From Lasiosphaeria ovina (Eukaryota; Ascomycota; Sordariomycetes; Sordariales; Lasiosphaeriaceae), in assembly GCA_033439765.1 (NCBI GenBank), contig JAULSN010000001.1, positions 8,060,001 through 8,124,000 on the forward strand: 64,000 nucleotides of DNA, given 5' to 3'. A program made the position numbers and the translations under genes. Of this stretch, positions 23,069 to 34,670 are shown piece after piece. Below the pieces are notes generated by a model. It was not told the origin of the DNA. It ran no database searches and saw only the letters and a list, made by a program, of their open reading frames with translations. How positions within the stretch are numbered: the first letter of the stretch is position 1; each line of letters opens with the position of its first letter.

Positions 23069-24727
23069 ATGGATTCAGACCCGCTTAGACACCTTGAATT
23101 CTTCTCGGTACCTAACAATCAGGTATGGGTATTCCGATACATGCGGCCGAACCCCCCCCCCCCAGGGGAGACCTCGCGAGTTAACACTCCTTAGACGATC
23201 AATCCCGTCGATCAATCCTTTTCCTTGGCAGGCGCTCGTCCCCAATCGACAAACGCATGGGATGCACCGACATCATTAAATATGGAGGCCGGCCTTTCCG
23301 GTCCGCCTTCGACGGCGCCGACGTCCCTGTCCTTAGATTCCCTTGCTCAGACATCTTCATCAACTGGACTCACAAGCTTGTCGCCGAACCCTGCCTCGAC
23401 ACCACGGCCACCTATATACGGCGGTCAGTCGAGGCGAGCGTTTCCTTCAAGAGCATCCATATCAAGGGAGGGGAACGAGAGAAAACGATCAAGGGTGAGA
23501 ACAGAACCGGCCCCCTTTGACTCGGTGGATTACTGGATCCAATTCGACAACGACGACTCCCTTGCCGATATTCCTGAGGGCATGGAGGCTCCTAGGCCAG
23601 ATATCAAAGGGAGGGGGAAAGCCTCTTCGACTCAGCGGTAAGTGTAGATGCGAAGATAACGATGGCGCAAGCTATATTCTTTCTGCCGCATTTGGCTGTT
23701 TCGTGAAACTGACATACTCAGGCCGGCTCCTCCCGCCCCTCGTCGGACAAACTCGGCATCATCGTCCAGGAGAGAAAATACAACGAAGACCGAGGAGTTC
23801 TTCGATGATAGTGCTTTGGATAATGCTTTGTCGGATTACGATGACGACGAAGACGAGGGCTTCTCGTCAATGAATCTTGCCGACCATCTCTCCAAGATAG
23901 ACTCTGCACCGCCCACCGACGTCCCGCCCCGGGAAGGCCTTTACTCGACACCTTTGAGCTGGGAGAAGCCTCAGCCTGGACTGCGGATGGACTCTTTAAT
24001 CGGTCTCAATAGTCCGGCCCTGAACGAGGCCGAGCAGCGGCGGCTAATTGCCATTGCTATGAACCCTGGACCAAGCATGGGCGGGCTTGGGTCAAACCTC
24101 AACTTCAACTTCGGTGGCATGAATTCCGGTCTCAACACGACGCTTGGGATGGGTTTAGGAGGCTTGAGCCAAGATCCAGACTCGGTATCGATGCAGAGGC
24201 CATTTGGAGCGCAACAACGGCCAGCACCGCCCTATCCGCCAAAGAGGCAAGGTAGCGTGAGCGAGAAAGGCAAAGAGAAGCCGAAGCTGGGTGATCGGAC
24301 GGCGCATAACGACATTGAAAGGAAATATCGGACAAACCTGAAGGATAGGATTGCCGAACTGCGAGATGCTGTCCCGGCGCTTCATACAATATCAGAAAAT
24401 GGCGGAGACGATGATGGGTCGCAACCTTCAAGGGCGGCCAAAGTCAGCAAGGTTAGTCTCTTACTCGAGTCCCTCTTATCTGAATATTTGGGCTCTCCCA
24501 GCTGCAGGGTGGGTGAGAAAGCTAACAAGCTGAAGGGCACTGTCCTTACCAAAGCAACTGAGTACATACAGTATCTTGAACGAAAGAACAAGCAAATTGC
24601 GCAAGAGCACCGAGAGCTCTCGCGGAGACTTCAGGCGTTTGAGCAGCTGCTCCACGCGTCGGCGAGAGCAACTTACCAAATGCCGACCTATAGCAGGACA
24701 CTGTTTGACCCAAGAGGCTTCTGCTGA
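23069..24727 (+). CDS. bHLH transcription factor of the SREBP (Tyr) type, no membrane segments
   Basis: A predicted nuclear DNA-binding factor. Four exons, 23069-23122, 23195-23637, 23722-24451 and 24536-24727, give 472 aa. The basic region HNDIERKYRTNLKDRIAEL has the Tyr that distinguishes SREBP-type factors, then loop and helix 2 (GTVLTKATEYIQYLERKNK) and a coiled-coil extension ending near residue 450. Ser/Pro-rich and acidic stretches (DDDEDEGFSS) fill the N-terminal 300 residues. No transmembrane helices follow, so it resembles the soluble fungal SrbB group rather than SrbA/Sre1. Exon 1 is a prediction: MDSDPLRHLEFFSVPNNQ joins in frame through acceptor CTCCTTAG at 23194. If it is wrong, the protein could start at Met 23282. 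The last intron is in frame. Confidence 0.87.
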
Positions 24728-25572
24728 TCCTTTGGTATCATTCTGCTTTGCTGGTTTTTCCTACAATGGCTGGAGGCTGAAGGTCGTGTCGACCGAAACT
24801 TTGCAAGCATACTCGCTGTATCTCAAAGCTAAAAACGGCCGAAAAGACTTTGTGCATATTAATCTGGGAGTTTGGCTCTGGGGTTTTGGTAGTTTTACAT
24901 TTCATGAGCATGGATTCCAAAATGAGGAATTGGGGGAAGGCCAATGCCTCAAATCTGCCAGGCCAGCCGAGCTCTTGTCTCGACAGGCCCCGAACATGGT
25001 ATTTCAACGTACATCTTGTATTACTCACCGGCGTTGCGTTTCCATTCTACCGCGCGCACTGTGTAGGAGCATATATGGCAGTCAATAAACAGTATTAGCA
25101 TCGCGAATATTAGTCGGTTTCATGCGGCTTTCGATAACTGCTATTAACAGAACGAAAGGAAGAAGGAAGGTAAAAAATGAGACACGCGCACATCTGTCTC
25201 GGTGATATACGTGTGAGCAAAGGAAAAGTTGGAAAGAGTTGACGGATTGCCTTGTCCGTCTTTGAGAGGTTATTCAGGAAGGAAGGCAATATCGAGATGG
25301 TAAAGGAGTGGTTTCAGAGGAGGCGAATAACTGCTGGGGAGCAAATACGCGATATGAATTGTTATGTTGCCCCTTTACGTTGCCCAAATCCTCCTGAAGA
25401 TTTCTCTTTTAATTTTCTTTTCGGGTGATTATATTTAAATCACTCTTGCTTCATTTAGTTATACACAGAAGTAGCACGTTGTACATTCGTCTTTTATAAG
25501 GTTACAGATTCTTTTGGTTAATAACCACAGCAGAGAGCCAGGGAGGGGCCTGTGACGGAGCAAAGGGTATTA
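24728..25572. other. Intergenic between convergent genes
   Basis: It holds the 3' ends of the bHLH and Icp55-type genes. The part near 25380-25510 is AT-rich, as expected for polyadenylation regions. No gene is seen. Confidence 0.5.
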
Positions 25573-27318
25573 TCACTTGTTCCTCAGAGCCTCGATGTCG
25601 ACGACCTCCTTGACGGCCTCAACGGTCAGGTTCAGGGGCGCGTCGTCCAGAACGCAGACGCTGTCCTCGATGCGCACGGCCAGGCCGCGGAAGTGTTTGG
25701 GCCACCGCTCGTCATCGACGGGCACGTAGACGCCCGGCTCGATGGTGACGCAGTGGCCCGCGCGGAGGACGCACGACCGCCCGTAGCCCGGCACGTCGTG
25801 CACGTCGAGCCCGACATAGTGGCCGACGTGGTGCGGGAACAACACGTCGATGCCGGCCGACATGGAGAAGTCAAAGCCCAGCTGCTTGAGCTCGTCGCGT
25901 AGCGCCTGCGCCGTCGTGTGGTGGATCTGGTCCAGCGTCAGCCCGGCGTCCGCGCGGCAGAGGCTCACGCCCGCCCGCTGCACGCGTAGCACGGTTTCGT
26001 AAAGGTCGCGCTGCGGCGCGGAGAAGACGTTGCCGCCCCCCCCGCGGCCTGTCGGCCACACGCGCGTGATGTCGGCCACGTATCCGCCGTACTCGCCGCC
26101 CGCGTCCACCAGCACCGTCTCGTCGGCGGCGAGCTGCGCCGTGTTGTGCACGTAGTGGATCTTGCACCCACGCGCCCCGCCCGCCACCACGGGCACGTAC
26201 GCCGGCCCCGAGCACCCGTCGCTGTGGAAGCGGTACTCGAGGAACGCCTGCAGCTGCGCCTCGTCGGTCCACGCGCGCCGCATGGCGTCGGTCAGGGCTC
26301 GCCCGGATACCCGCCCGGCCTGCCGCATGTTGGCGATCTCTGCGGGCGACTTGATGGCGCGCAGCTGGTTGACCAGGGGCTGGAGCGGCCGGGTGCTGGA
26401 GCTGTTTCTAGAGGTCGCGTGGTGGGCGACAGTAGCGGCAACGGCGCGCGCTGTCGTTGACTGCTGGTGGTAGCGCTTCGCGGTGCTGTTGAGATCGATG
26501 TCGGTGTAGGTGCGGTTCGCGCCCTGCAGGAGCTGCGGCAGAAGGGTGTCCAGCTGGGAAATGTCGCCGGCGACGTCGGCGTTGAAGACGTCTTCGGCAG
26601 CCTGCAGGCCGCTCCAAGGGCCGCCCCACTGCTCGGCACGCGGGTCCTTGGGGCGGCAGAACAGGTGGAAGGACAGGTCGCCCAGGTTGGGACCGGTCCG
26701 GCGGATCACGGCCACCGAGAACGGTTCCAAGAACCCGGTCAGGTACATGAAGTTGGTCTCTTGGCGAAATGGGAAGAAGACTGCCCCGGACCGGTACAGC
26801 AGGTCGGCCGACGCCAGCACCGCCACGTCGCCGTCCTGCGGCAGGTTCAACGCCAGCGCGGCGCGCCGATCGGCGTACTCCTGGGCGCTGATGCCGGGGG
26901 TTACTGGGAGAGGTTGTGTCAGCGCTGGGTTGGTTTTTCTTTATTCATGGCATTAGGAGTGGGTGGCTCTCTTCCTAGCCCCTTTTCCTCGATATTTTTA
27001 TTTATTCTTTTAAAAAATATTTTGTTCAAAGGGGGACATACTTTCACCGGCTTTGAGAATATGAGGGTGGGTTTCATGCACGGGCTGGCCAAACTCGAGC
27101 TGAGCTGCCGAAACAGTGGTAGCGGTGGCATAACTCCTCCTTTGACCTGGTGTTCCCGCTCTGGCTAGAGGAGATGAAGAGCATGTCCGCCATGACGGCT
27201 TGACCTGTCCTGCTGATGCGCTTCTTGCCGCCGCCGCTGCTGCTGCCCCAAGATGGCCAGGTCCCTGTCGCCGCGATATTACAGAAACATGCCGCAAAGC
27301 GGCCTGTGGAAGCTGCAT
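25573..27318 (-). CDS. icp55: Xaa-Pro aminopeptidase, mitochondrial Icp55 type
   Basis: Icp55 removes one residue from proteins already cut by the mitochondrial processing peptidase, stabilising them. Two exons, 27318-27042 and 26903-25573, give 535 aa. The N-terminus is rich in Arg, Ala and Ser with almost no acids, a mitochondrial presequence. FGQPVHETHPHILKAGE, joined across the intron to TPGISAQEYADRR, is typical of the family. The metallopeptidase M24B core carries all ligands: VDAGGEYGGYVADITR (two Asp), HHVGHYVGLDVHD (His), TIEPGVYVP (Glu) and VRIEDSV (Glu). The coding strand is very GC-rich, which creates long antisense frames that are not genes. It is divergent from the Dbf4 gene, about 1 kb between starts. 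Confidence 0.93.
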
Positions 27319-28319
27319 GTCAAAGTGATAAGATTATATGAGCAGAAGTGAGACTCCACGTGAGAACAAATCTCAAAAGTTGACCGATCTAGTGAGCTGG
27401 AGGTGGTGCGGGCGTTCGTCCGTCCTTGTCTTCAGTAATAATGCAGAAGGCGCCTCAGAGGCAAGAAATTCCCCGTACCCATCACCCGAATTGCCGTTTT
27501 CTCTCCTTCCCGGAACCGACAGTGCACGCTCTTACAAAGGCAACTTGGAACACACAAAATTTCTTATAAATCAATCAATCGGGATTCGGTAGCAAAATCT
27601 TCTGGAAATATAAAAAGTTGATTTACAGCAATATATTTTGCTTCTGGTTTGACCAGACACCGAAAAGACTCCCAGGGAACAGGTTGATTGACAAGACCTG
27701 CCAGTGCCAGGAAGTGTCAGGACAGCCAAGAGGCGCCAATAGCGGGTCGTTGCTCTGCGCGACGGCAGGCTCGCAGCTGGCACCGCGCATGTGGGGCAAT
27801 TTTTGTTTTGCTGGTATGAAGCGGGCTTAGCTCAGTCGGTGGGGGGGAGCTCGGACACGGTTTGTTGCTTGCTTTTGATGTCGCTGGGCTGCCCACTAAA
27901 AGTCGCTTCCGCCCACACACCACTGAAGCAAACCTCCAGACACGCCTCTCCCGACTCTTCTCTCCGGTCTGGTTTGAGAGGCTGCTGGTTGGCTGTTGTG
28001 TGCCATTGAGCGTCCTGGTTGCTGCATCGCCTGCTGCTCTTTCCTCAAGACTCGCTCAATGCGCTGCGTGTGCTAATTTTTCTTTTGGTTTGGCCTGCGA
28101 GACTCGACGCGTTTCGCTTGCCCCGGTTTTCGCGCGTCCAGCCAAGGGCCAAGACCAGCGCCAACCCCAGCCAACCCCTCCCCCAGCGACCAGCAACCGT
28201 CCAGCGTCGAGCGTGTGTTGACCTGCTCTGTCCACGCCCGACTCGCACGACCGACCACCAAGGCTCGCCACCCCCACCACCACCCCCCCCCCCCCATAGC
28301 ATGCTGAGTGGGAATACAT
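27319..28319. other. Intergenic, divergent promoter region
   Basis: Between the Icp55-type and Dbf4 genes. At 27820-27860 the sequence GCGGGCTTAGCTCAGTCGGT resembles the 5' half of a tRNA, but no T-arm follows. The last 300 nt are C-rich, with a poly-C run at 28284-28295 directly before the Dbf4 start region. Confidence 0.5.
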
Positions 28320-30487
28320 ATGGCAACAGTATCCATATCCCCCGTTGCCGTCCAATTTCCTGCCATGTCGTCGACTCGGAGAGTGCCTCTCTCGAGCAAT
28401 CCTAATGCCGCCAATTCCCCCCTCCGCGCACCGCCTCTGTACTCACTCCAGGCCAACAAGAAGTCCCGTTCCCATGCCGAGCTTATGCGCGAGGAGGCCT
28501 ATGGCCAGCCGCCTCCGGCAAAGCGCCAGATGGTCGACCTGGGCATCCAACGCTCGACCGTCTCTCCGTCGCGCGCGAGGCCGGCTAGGACCATCGTGCA
28601 CCGCGCTGTCTCCAAAGCCTCAGCACTAGGCACGGCGGCGGCAGAACGGGCCGCTCAGAACGCCCCGGTGTGCAAGCCCTCGGAGAAGGAGCTCGATAAC
28701 ATTCGCCAATGGCAGACGCAGATTCGTGCTCGCTTCCCTAAGATGGTGTTCTACTTTGAGAGCATCTCCGACGAGCAACGCCACAAACTCGCCAAGCAGG
28801 TGACGCAACTAGGTGCTGTGAGTAAATCGTGCTGGCTCCTTTGCCTGCTTTGAAGTTTTGGCGATGTGGTAAAACTGACATGTACTTCCTGCAGCGCGAG
28901 GAAAAGTTCTTCTCCATCAACATCACCCATGTTGTCACGACCCGGCCGATCCCTCCCGCGAAGGTGAATCGGGACGAGAACGATCCCGCGGCTGACGGCC
29001 ATGCGAACGTGGAGCAGCCCAAGACGATCGATCCGTCTCTTCTTAACCGGACAGCTGATCTAGGCATACCGTCGACATCGACAACCTCGGTCAGGAGGAA
29101 GCTGCTCTTCGATACTGCCTCGAGTCGGAGGATCCCGTTGCAGGCTCAAGAAGATACTATCAAACGCCCCAAGGCACGTAATACGGACGTCCTGCACCGT
29201 GCTCGCGAGATGGACAAAAGGATATGGTCGCTGGAGAAGCTGCAGAAGATCCTGGACATGGTCCAGGAGCCAGACCCGTATAAAAGCGCAGTACTGGGTC
29301 AGGGCCGTGGGACCTCGCAAGGCGGCCCCAACTCCAAAGCAGTGGAACAGTCCAACTTGCTCCAGCTTCTTCAGAACGAGCGTTTCCATGGGCCGTCGGA
29401 CCGAGATCCTACCGTGGCCAGCAAGGACCTCCATATCTTCAAGGGTCCTTATATCTATGTGTACGATGTAGAGGAGAAGTTGAAGCCCATCATGGTCAGA
29501 GAGTACGCCAAGGTCGCGGACAAAAAAGACGGGGAGTGGCCCCAGTTCCGGGTCGCTTCCCAGGGACGCTGTCCATTCGTCGAGGACTACGAACCTGTGG
29601 ACAGGGAGAACCGTGTGCAAACACGGACCAAAGAGCGAACTGGAAAGGCCGCTGTCGAGGTTGCTGCGCCGAGCCTAAAACCCCCCCAAGTTGAGCCCCC
29701 GAAGCCCGTCACGGGAAAACGAACTCTGGCAGAGATGGAAGAAACACAGCACCGAGTTGCCCCGGTAGCTGTCATGACTGCTGCTGAACCGTTTGACCGC
29801 GCCAAACTTTCCAATGCTCCCTCGCTGGATTTCAGGACCCAGAATGCATTCAGGAGCCACGCAAAGACTGGACGTTTTCTGGCGGGAGAGCCTGTCGCGT
29901 CTGGTGTGCAGCCGTCAAATGTGACGTCGGCAATCCGCTCTCAGATGATTTCATCTACCACGGGCGTGCTTGGGGCCAAAGCCGGCACGAGCAAGGAGAT
30001 ACACGGACTCCAGCGCAAGGTGCTGCAAAAAGCCAGCACGCCCGTGGTATCTCAGGACTTGAGCTCTCGTCGGCTGGCGGAGATGAGCCATGATAGCAAC
30101 ACGTTCATCCGGTCTGCAAGCCTTAGTAGGGCTACGCATCGGAAACTAGATGCGGTCGAGGAAGACGAGTCGGCGCAGCAAAAGGCCAAGCTCCGGAGGA
30201 CGGCGAGTGTCCCTGTTCCTCAAGCCAAGCAGAAGGCGCGTGACCCCAAGCCGGGTTACTGCGAGAACTGCCAGGACAAGTTTGAGGATTTTGATGATGT
30301 AAGTGTGAAGATTCTCGCTTTTCTAGTTTTGATGTTCGACGTACTGACACTGGTTTTTTAGCACATTGTTTCTCGCAAGCACCGGAAGTTCGCGGATAAC
30401 GACGATAATTGGGCCCAGCTCGACGCTCTCCTCAGCCAGCTGACGCGCGTGCCTCGCTACCAACATGAAGAAGAAGACGAATGGTAA
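28320..30487 (+). CDS. dbf4: Dbf4, regulatory subunit of the Cdc7 (DDK) kinase
   Basis: Dbf4 activates Cdc7 kinase, which phosphorylates the MCM helicase to fire replication origins. Three exons, 28320-28817, 28895-30298 and 30362-30487, give 675 aa. A BRCT-like motif N spans the first intron (FPKMVFYFESISDEQRHKL, then FFSINITHVVTTRPIP). Motif M reads LHIFKGPYIYVYDVEEK, with GEWPQFRVASQGRCPFVEDY. The motif C zinc finger (GYCENCQDKFEDFDD then HIVSRKHRKFA) is split by the second intron between its Cys and His pairs. Long stretches between are disordered. The first in-frame ATG is 28320; a second, at 28365, gives MSSTRRVPLSSNP and is also plausible. A short out-of-frame ATG at 28301 lies just upstream and could act as an upstream frame. 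Confidence 0.94.
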
Positions 30488-32101
30488 TCAATCGAGCTCG
30501 TTCCGTCTTTCCTGTCCGTGAGTACTCTGTACATGCATACATGCGCGCACCCGTTACATCCAACACAGTCCGTGTCCTCCGGTCCAGGGGCTCGGTGCTG
30601 CCTCGCTTTGCCAACCTACCTACCTGTGCTATATACAACAAACACGATGGCATCTGTCGCTTTTCTGTAAGGTTCTCTGAGAAGGTCCTTTGCAGCACAT
30701 GGCTTGCTTTGTGCACAAATCTTTTTTTGCTTCTTGTACGGCGGATGGCCTCTATCGGATTACAAGTTTTTATACCATTTCTCTGTTCTTTATTTTATAT
30801 ATAACTTTCTCGTCTGGCTTGCAAGTCCAAGGAAAAACACAACCAGCAGCATTGCATCGCGCGGCATTTTCTCCGGCACGGCGGCGGGCATGGAAAGGGT
30901 TTCGCGAATTCTTGGGGGCATTTTTCTGCGAAAGCAAGAACGCACAGGCATTTGGCATGGTGTTAACCGGAATCGCTTTGGTGTTTTTTGGGGGTGTGGT
31001 GAGATATTCCTCCCGCGACCTCTTTTTTTTATTTATTTAAGTTCTCCTCTCGTTCTTGACACAGAGCAAGGCCATGGAGATGTTATCAAGTGTCTCGAAA
31101 GCTGGGTAGATACAGGGCTGGGAAGCATGGGCAGTTGGACGAGGCGGGTATGTCGGTGCTATGGCGGTGGTGCCTTGTGGGGTGGACGTCAGAGTAATGT
31201 TTGGAATACAACAATACGAAGTAGATGGGGGGAGTAACTGACCGAGTAAAGACTGGGAGAGGAGAGGAAGGAGAGTTATTGTGGGCCGAGCACGGCGGAG
31301 CGATTTGTAGTTAAAGACAAACACTACTACTACCAGTCTACTAGTTTACTATAGTAATTGCTCTATGCATTGTGTATACGTACTGTATGTACCTATTCGC
31401 GTTTTCTTGTTCTTTCGGTGTCCTTCTGGACGGGATTCCGAACCAAAGCCGTCAGGGCGGGTTGATTCATTCCGCCCGCCTATTGATCCTTGGAATACGC
31501 CCCTACACGGGAATCAGGAACAGATCATGGCGCGCTTCTTGACATTGTTTCCGCAGGCATGTACTCCGTATCCTACAACGGTACTGATTACGCCGTTCTA
31601 TCATTGGCGGTTGAATTGAAGTGAAGCCAGCCACCATCCCGAGCCATCTGGCCTATCATGGCCGGCGAAAAAGTTCCCGCTCTAGCCTACCAATTATGAT
31701 GAAATGGCTTCCATTTCCGGGTAGCTGTAGCATCTCGCTGCCAATGGGAGTATACTGATACATTACATCTCTATTAGTATATATAACTCATCGGTGTCGA
31801 CCATCGCCCACCTTTCCTCAATCTAGGACAGCCCACCGTGAGCAGCTTAGCGTCGTCGTATCTCACGCGCCGAATAATAGAGTAGATGCTCTGGTCTGTT
31901 CACGATATTCATACATTGACTAGCTGCCTTTCATGTAAGAGGCTTTTGTTTCGCTTTCCACCCTTCGTCCCTTCCTCGCTGGCGAGCCGAGCTTGCCCAA
32001 CGGCAAACAGAATTAATCCACTCGGCACGTCGCCTACACCACCTTGACTGCCCTTTTTTCCCCGTTGGCGAGGACGAGACGAGACGAGACGAGGGCCAAA
32101 A
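30488..32101. other. Intergenic
   Basis: About 1.6 kb between the Dbf4 stop and the dehydrogenase start. An open frame at 30704-31237 is hydrophobic only because of T-rich 3' sequence and has no family features. TACTCCGTA occurs at 31562-31570. A GACGA repeat lies at 32073-32093, just before the next start codon. Confidence 0.5.
32073..32093 (+). repeat. GACGA pentanucleotide repeat, 5' leader
   Basis: Four GACGA units plus a G, ending 8 nt before the start codon of the dehydrogenase gene. Confidence 0.9.
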
Positions 32102-33759
32102 ATGGCATCGCTGTTTGGCGCGCTCCAGCGCAACTGGAGAATGATCAACCCTCCCACGCCGCTGCCACCAAAGGCCGAGAATGCTTTGCGCATTGGCATC
32201 CTAGGTGCAGCCAACATCGCGTAGGTTCCTTCTTTGCGTCGTCTTTGTTTTTGTCTCCGTGGCTGATACAGCTTCATAGCCCCATGGCCCTGATCAACCC
32301 GGCCAAGCTCCATCCCGAGGTCATCGTGCAGGCTATCGCTGCCCGCGACAAGACCAAGGCGGCTGCCTATGCGAAGAAGCACGGCATTCCTCAGGTCTTG
32401 GGCAGCTACCAAGGTTTGTTTCTTTTTTTTTTGGCTTTTTTGGCTTTTTTGGTTTTTTTTTTAACCCTTTCAATGTTGGCCCTCGCGGCGACACACACAC
32501 CATGGAGCAATACTAACAGCCCCTCCCCCCCAGAAATCCTCGACGACCCGTCCATTGACGCCGTCTACATCCCGCTGCCAAACGGGCTGCACTTTGAGTG
32601 GGCGCTCAAGGCCCTGGCCAAGGGAAAGCATGTCCTGCTCGAGAAGCCAGCCTTCTCCAACGCGGCCGAGGCCGAAAGGCTCTTGCAGTCTCCCAAGCCG
32701 CAGCAGCAGCCTGCCCCGGTCCTCCTCGAGGCTTTCCACTACCGATTTCACCCCGCGTGGGCACGCTTTCTGTCCTTTGTCGACCAGCCCAACATTGCCC
32801 ATGCCACGGCCAGCTTGAACCTTGCCTCAATGTTGTTCGCTAAGGACGACATCAGATTCCGCTATGACCTGTCCGGCGGCGCCCTCATGGACCTCACCTA
32901 TACCATGTCGGTTCTGCGCGGCGTCTACGGCACCGAGCCCGAGGAATGGTACGTGTAGTTCTTAATTTGGTTCCGTCTTGTGGCTTGTTGCCTTTGTTTT
33001 CTTGTCTCCAGGGGTTGGTTACCTAGGCAGTTAGCCCGTCAGATCGCTCTAAACCGTGCTTACACCTCCCCACAACGAAAGGTAAAGGGGGAAAGCTAAC
33101 AAAAACACAACGGGGTCAGCACGAGCTGCGAGGTGGGAACTATGGAGCCGCCCAACGAACTCTGCGACTACAAGTACGACGGCACGTGGCGTTTTCCCAA
33201 CGGCGGCACAGGGGAGATGCACGGTACGCTGCGGGGCGGCCTGGTCCAGATGCTCCGCAGCCTGCCGTCGGTAACGGTGACGCACCGGGCCGTGGCCGTG
33301 GAGCCGCACGAGTACGCCAAGTCGCCGTCGGCGGCGGCCCCGACCGCGGGCCAGGAGACGGTGCGCACCCGCACGGTGACGCTAAACAACTACATCATGC
33401 CGACCCTGTGGCACCGCATCGACGTCGTCGACGACTTTGTCGTCCGCGACAAGACCACGCTCGAGCCCATCCGCCGCTGGAGCGCCAAGCAGACGGCAAA
33501 GGCCTACACGCGCCGCGACGCCGGCCTGCCCGAAGACGACGCCGCCGCCGCCGCCGCCGCAGCCAGCCAGCCGTCGTGGTCCACGTACAAGCACCAGCTC
33601 GACGCCTTTGTCGACCGCATCCGCGGCCGCCCGGGCACCGGCGCCTGGGTCACCGCCGAGGACACCCTCAACCAGATGCGCATGATCGACATGGCCTACA
33701 GCAAGGCTGGTTTGGCGCTGCGCCCGACCAGCAGCTTTGATCCGGCGCTGGCGGTGTGA
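32102..33759 (+). CDS. Gfo/Idh/MocA-family oxidoreductase (dihydrodiol/xylose dehydrogenase type)
   Basis: A predicted cytosolic NAD(P)-dependent dehydrogenase acting on a sugar or trans-dihydrodiol. Four exons, 32102-32220, 32280-32413, 32534-32948 and 33120-33759, give 435 aa. The Rossmann motif RIGILGAANIAPMALI is assembled over intron 1, and the catalytic-site motif GKHVLLEKPAFSNAAEAERL is intact. AFHYRFHPAWARF and SGGALMDLTYTMSVLR match fungal dihydrodiol/D-xylose 1-dehydrogenase-like proteins. The third intron (171 nt) splits a Cys codon; the exon following begins TSCEVGTMEPPN. A GCC repeat gives an Ala run around 33541-33566 inside a variable loop. Substrate cannot be assigned from sequence. 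The next gene, an MFS protein, is on the same strand but about 730 nt away. Confidence 0.88.
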
Positions 33760-34485
33760 TGGAACTAGTGAGAGGGCGGATTGGCTTTTCTTTTTTTTTT
33801 TTTTTTTGGCTGTATATCATCGTCACGTATACTCATGTTCATGTCGGACCACCCTACCACCCCTCGCCAATAAGGCAGTTGATGAAGTTAATGATCCAGC
33901 AGAATACCGAAGAGACTGTGGGTTGTAGGAGTGAGCCAGCAGTATTATTGTTCCATTATAATGGAGGGAGTGGAAACCCGTGGGGAGTGGTGGTTGGTTT
34001 CTTTTAATTACCTGGTTTCACTCATATATATTCCAATGCACATATCTTGAGTTCCTAACTACATACAACGCCGAATCCGCCGGAAGTAGTGAATTGGCGA
34101 ATGCTTGTCACCAGCTCAAAATACGTCGTCACTGGTGAGAACTGGTTTTTTTCTCTTTCAGTCAGCCCCAACTCAATTCTCAAACAGCCAACGTCGCAGC
34201 CCACGCGCCTCCCGCGCCGCCGCCGGGTAAACCAGCACTGCGCTCGTCCCACGAAAGGCCACATGTTTCATTCAGCACCTTGTCATTATTTCTATCAGAG
34301 CCCCCAAAAAACGTATCTCATGTAAATTTTATTTTCCCCGACTTCCTGATTTGGCTCCTTGGATGATTCGCTAGTCAAGAGAAAAAGGAAAAGGGAAAGA
34401 AAGGAATAAAAGGGGTAAATTTATTGGTTCACCTACACAGTCTCTTTCGACATACCCAAGCTGGATTGGACCCGAATGATTCATC
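33760..34485. other. Intergenic
   Basis: About 730 nt between two plus-strand genes. It contains a 17-nt T run near 33790 (probable 3' region of the dehydrogenase) and an A/G-rich stretch at 34378-34420 just before the MFS start. No gene is seen. Confidence 0.5.
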
Positions 34486-34599
34486 ATGGAAATCTACACG
34501 CTCAACCTGGCCGGCCTGCTGGTTCTGTGCGGCGCGCTGTTCGCCGCACAACGGCGGCAGCAGCACAGGGCAGAATCCAGATCAGAGTCGACAGACAAT

Positions 34600-34670
<71 letters not shown>

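Noticed and set aside
25871..26956. Several long frames on both strands over the Icp55-type gene (for example 26467-27168 plus)
   Set aside because: They are shadows of a very GC-rich coding exon and carry no motif; the minus-strand M24B frame holds all metal ligands.
30704..31237. 177-codon hydrophobic frame after Dbf4
   Set aside because: Hydrophobicity comes from T-rich 3' sequence; no conserved feature and no splice sites.
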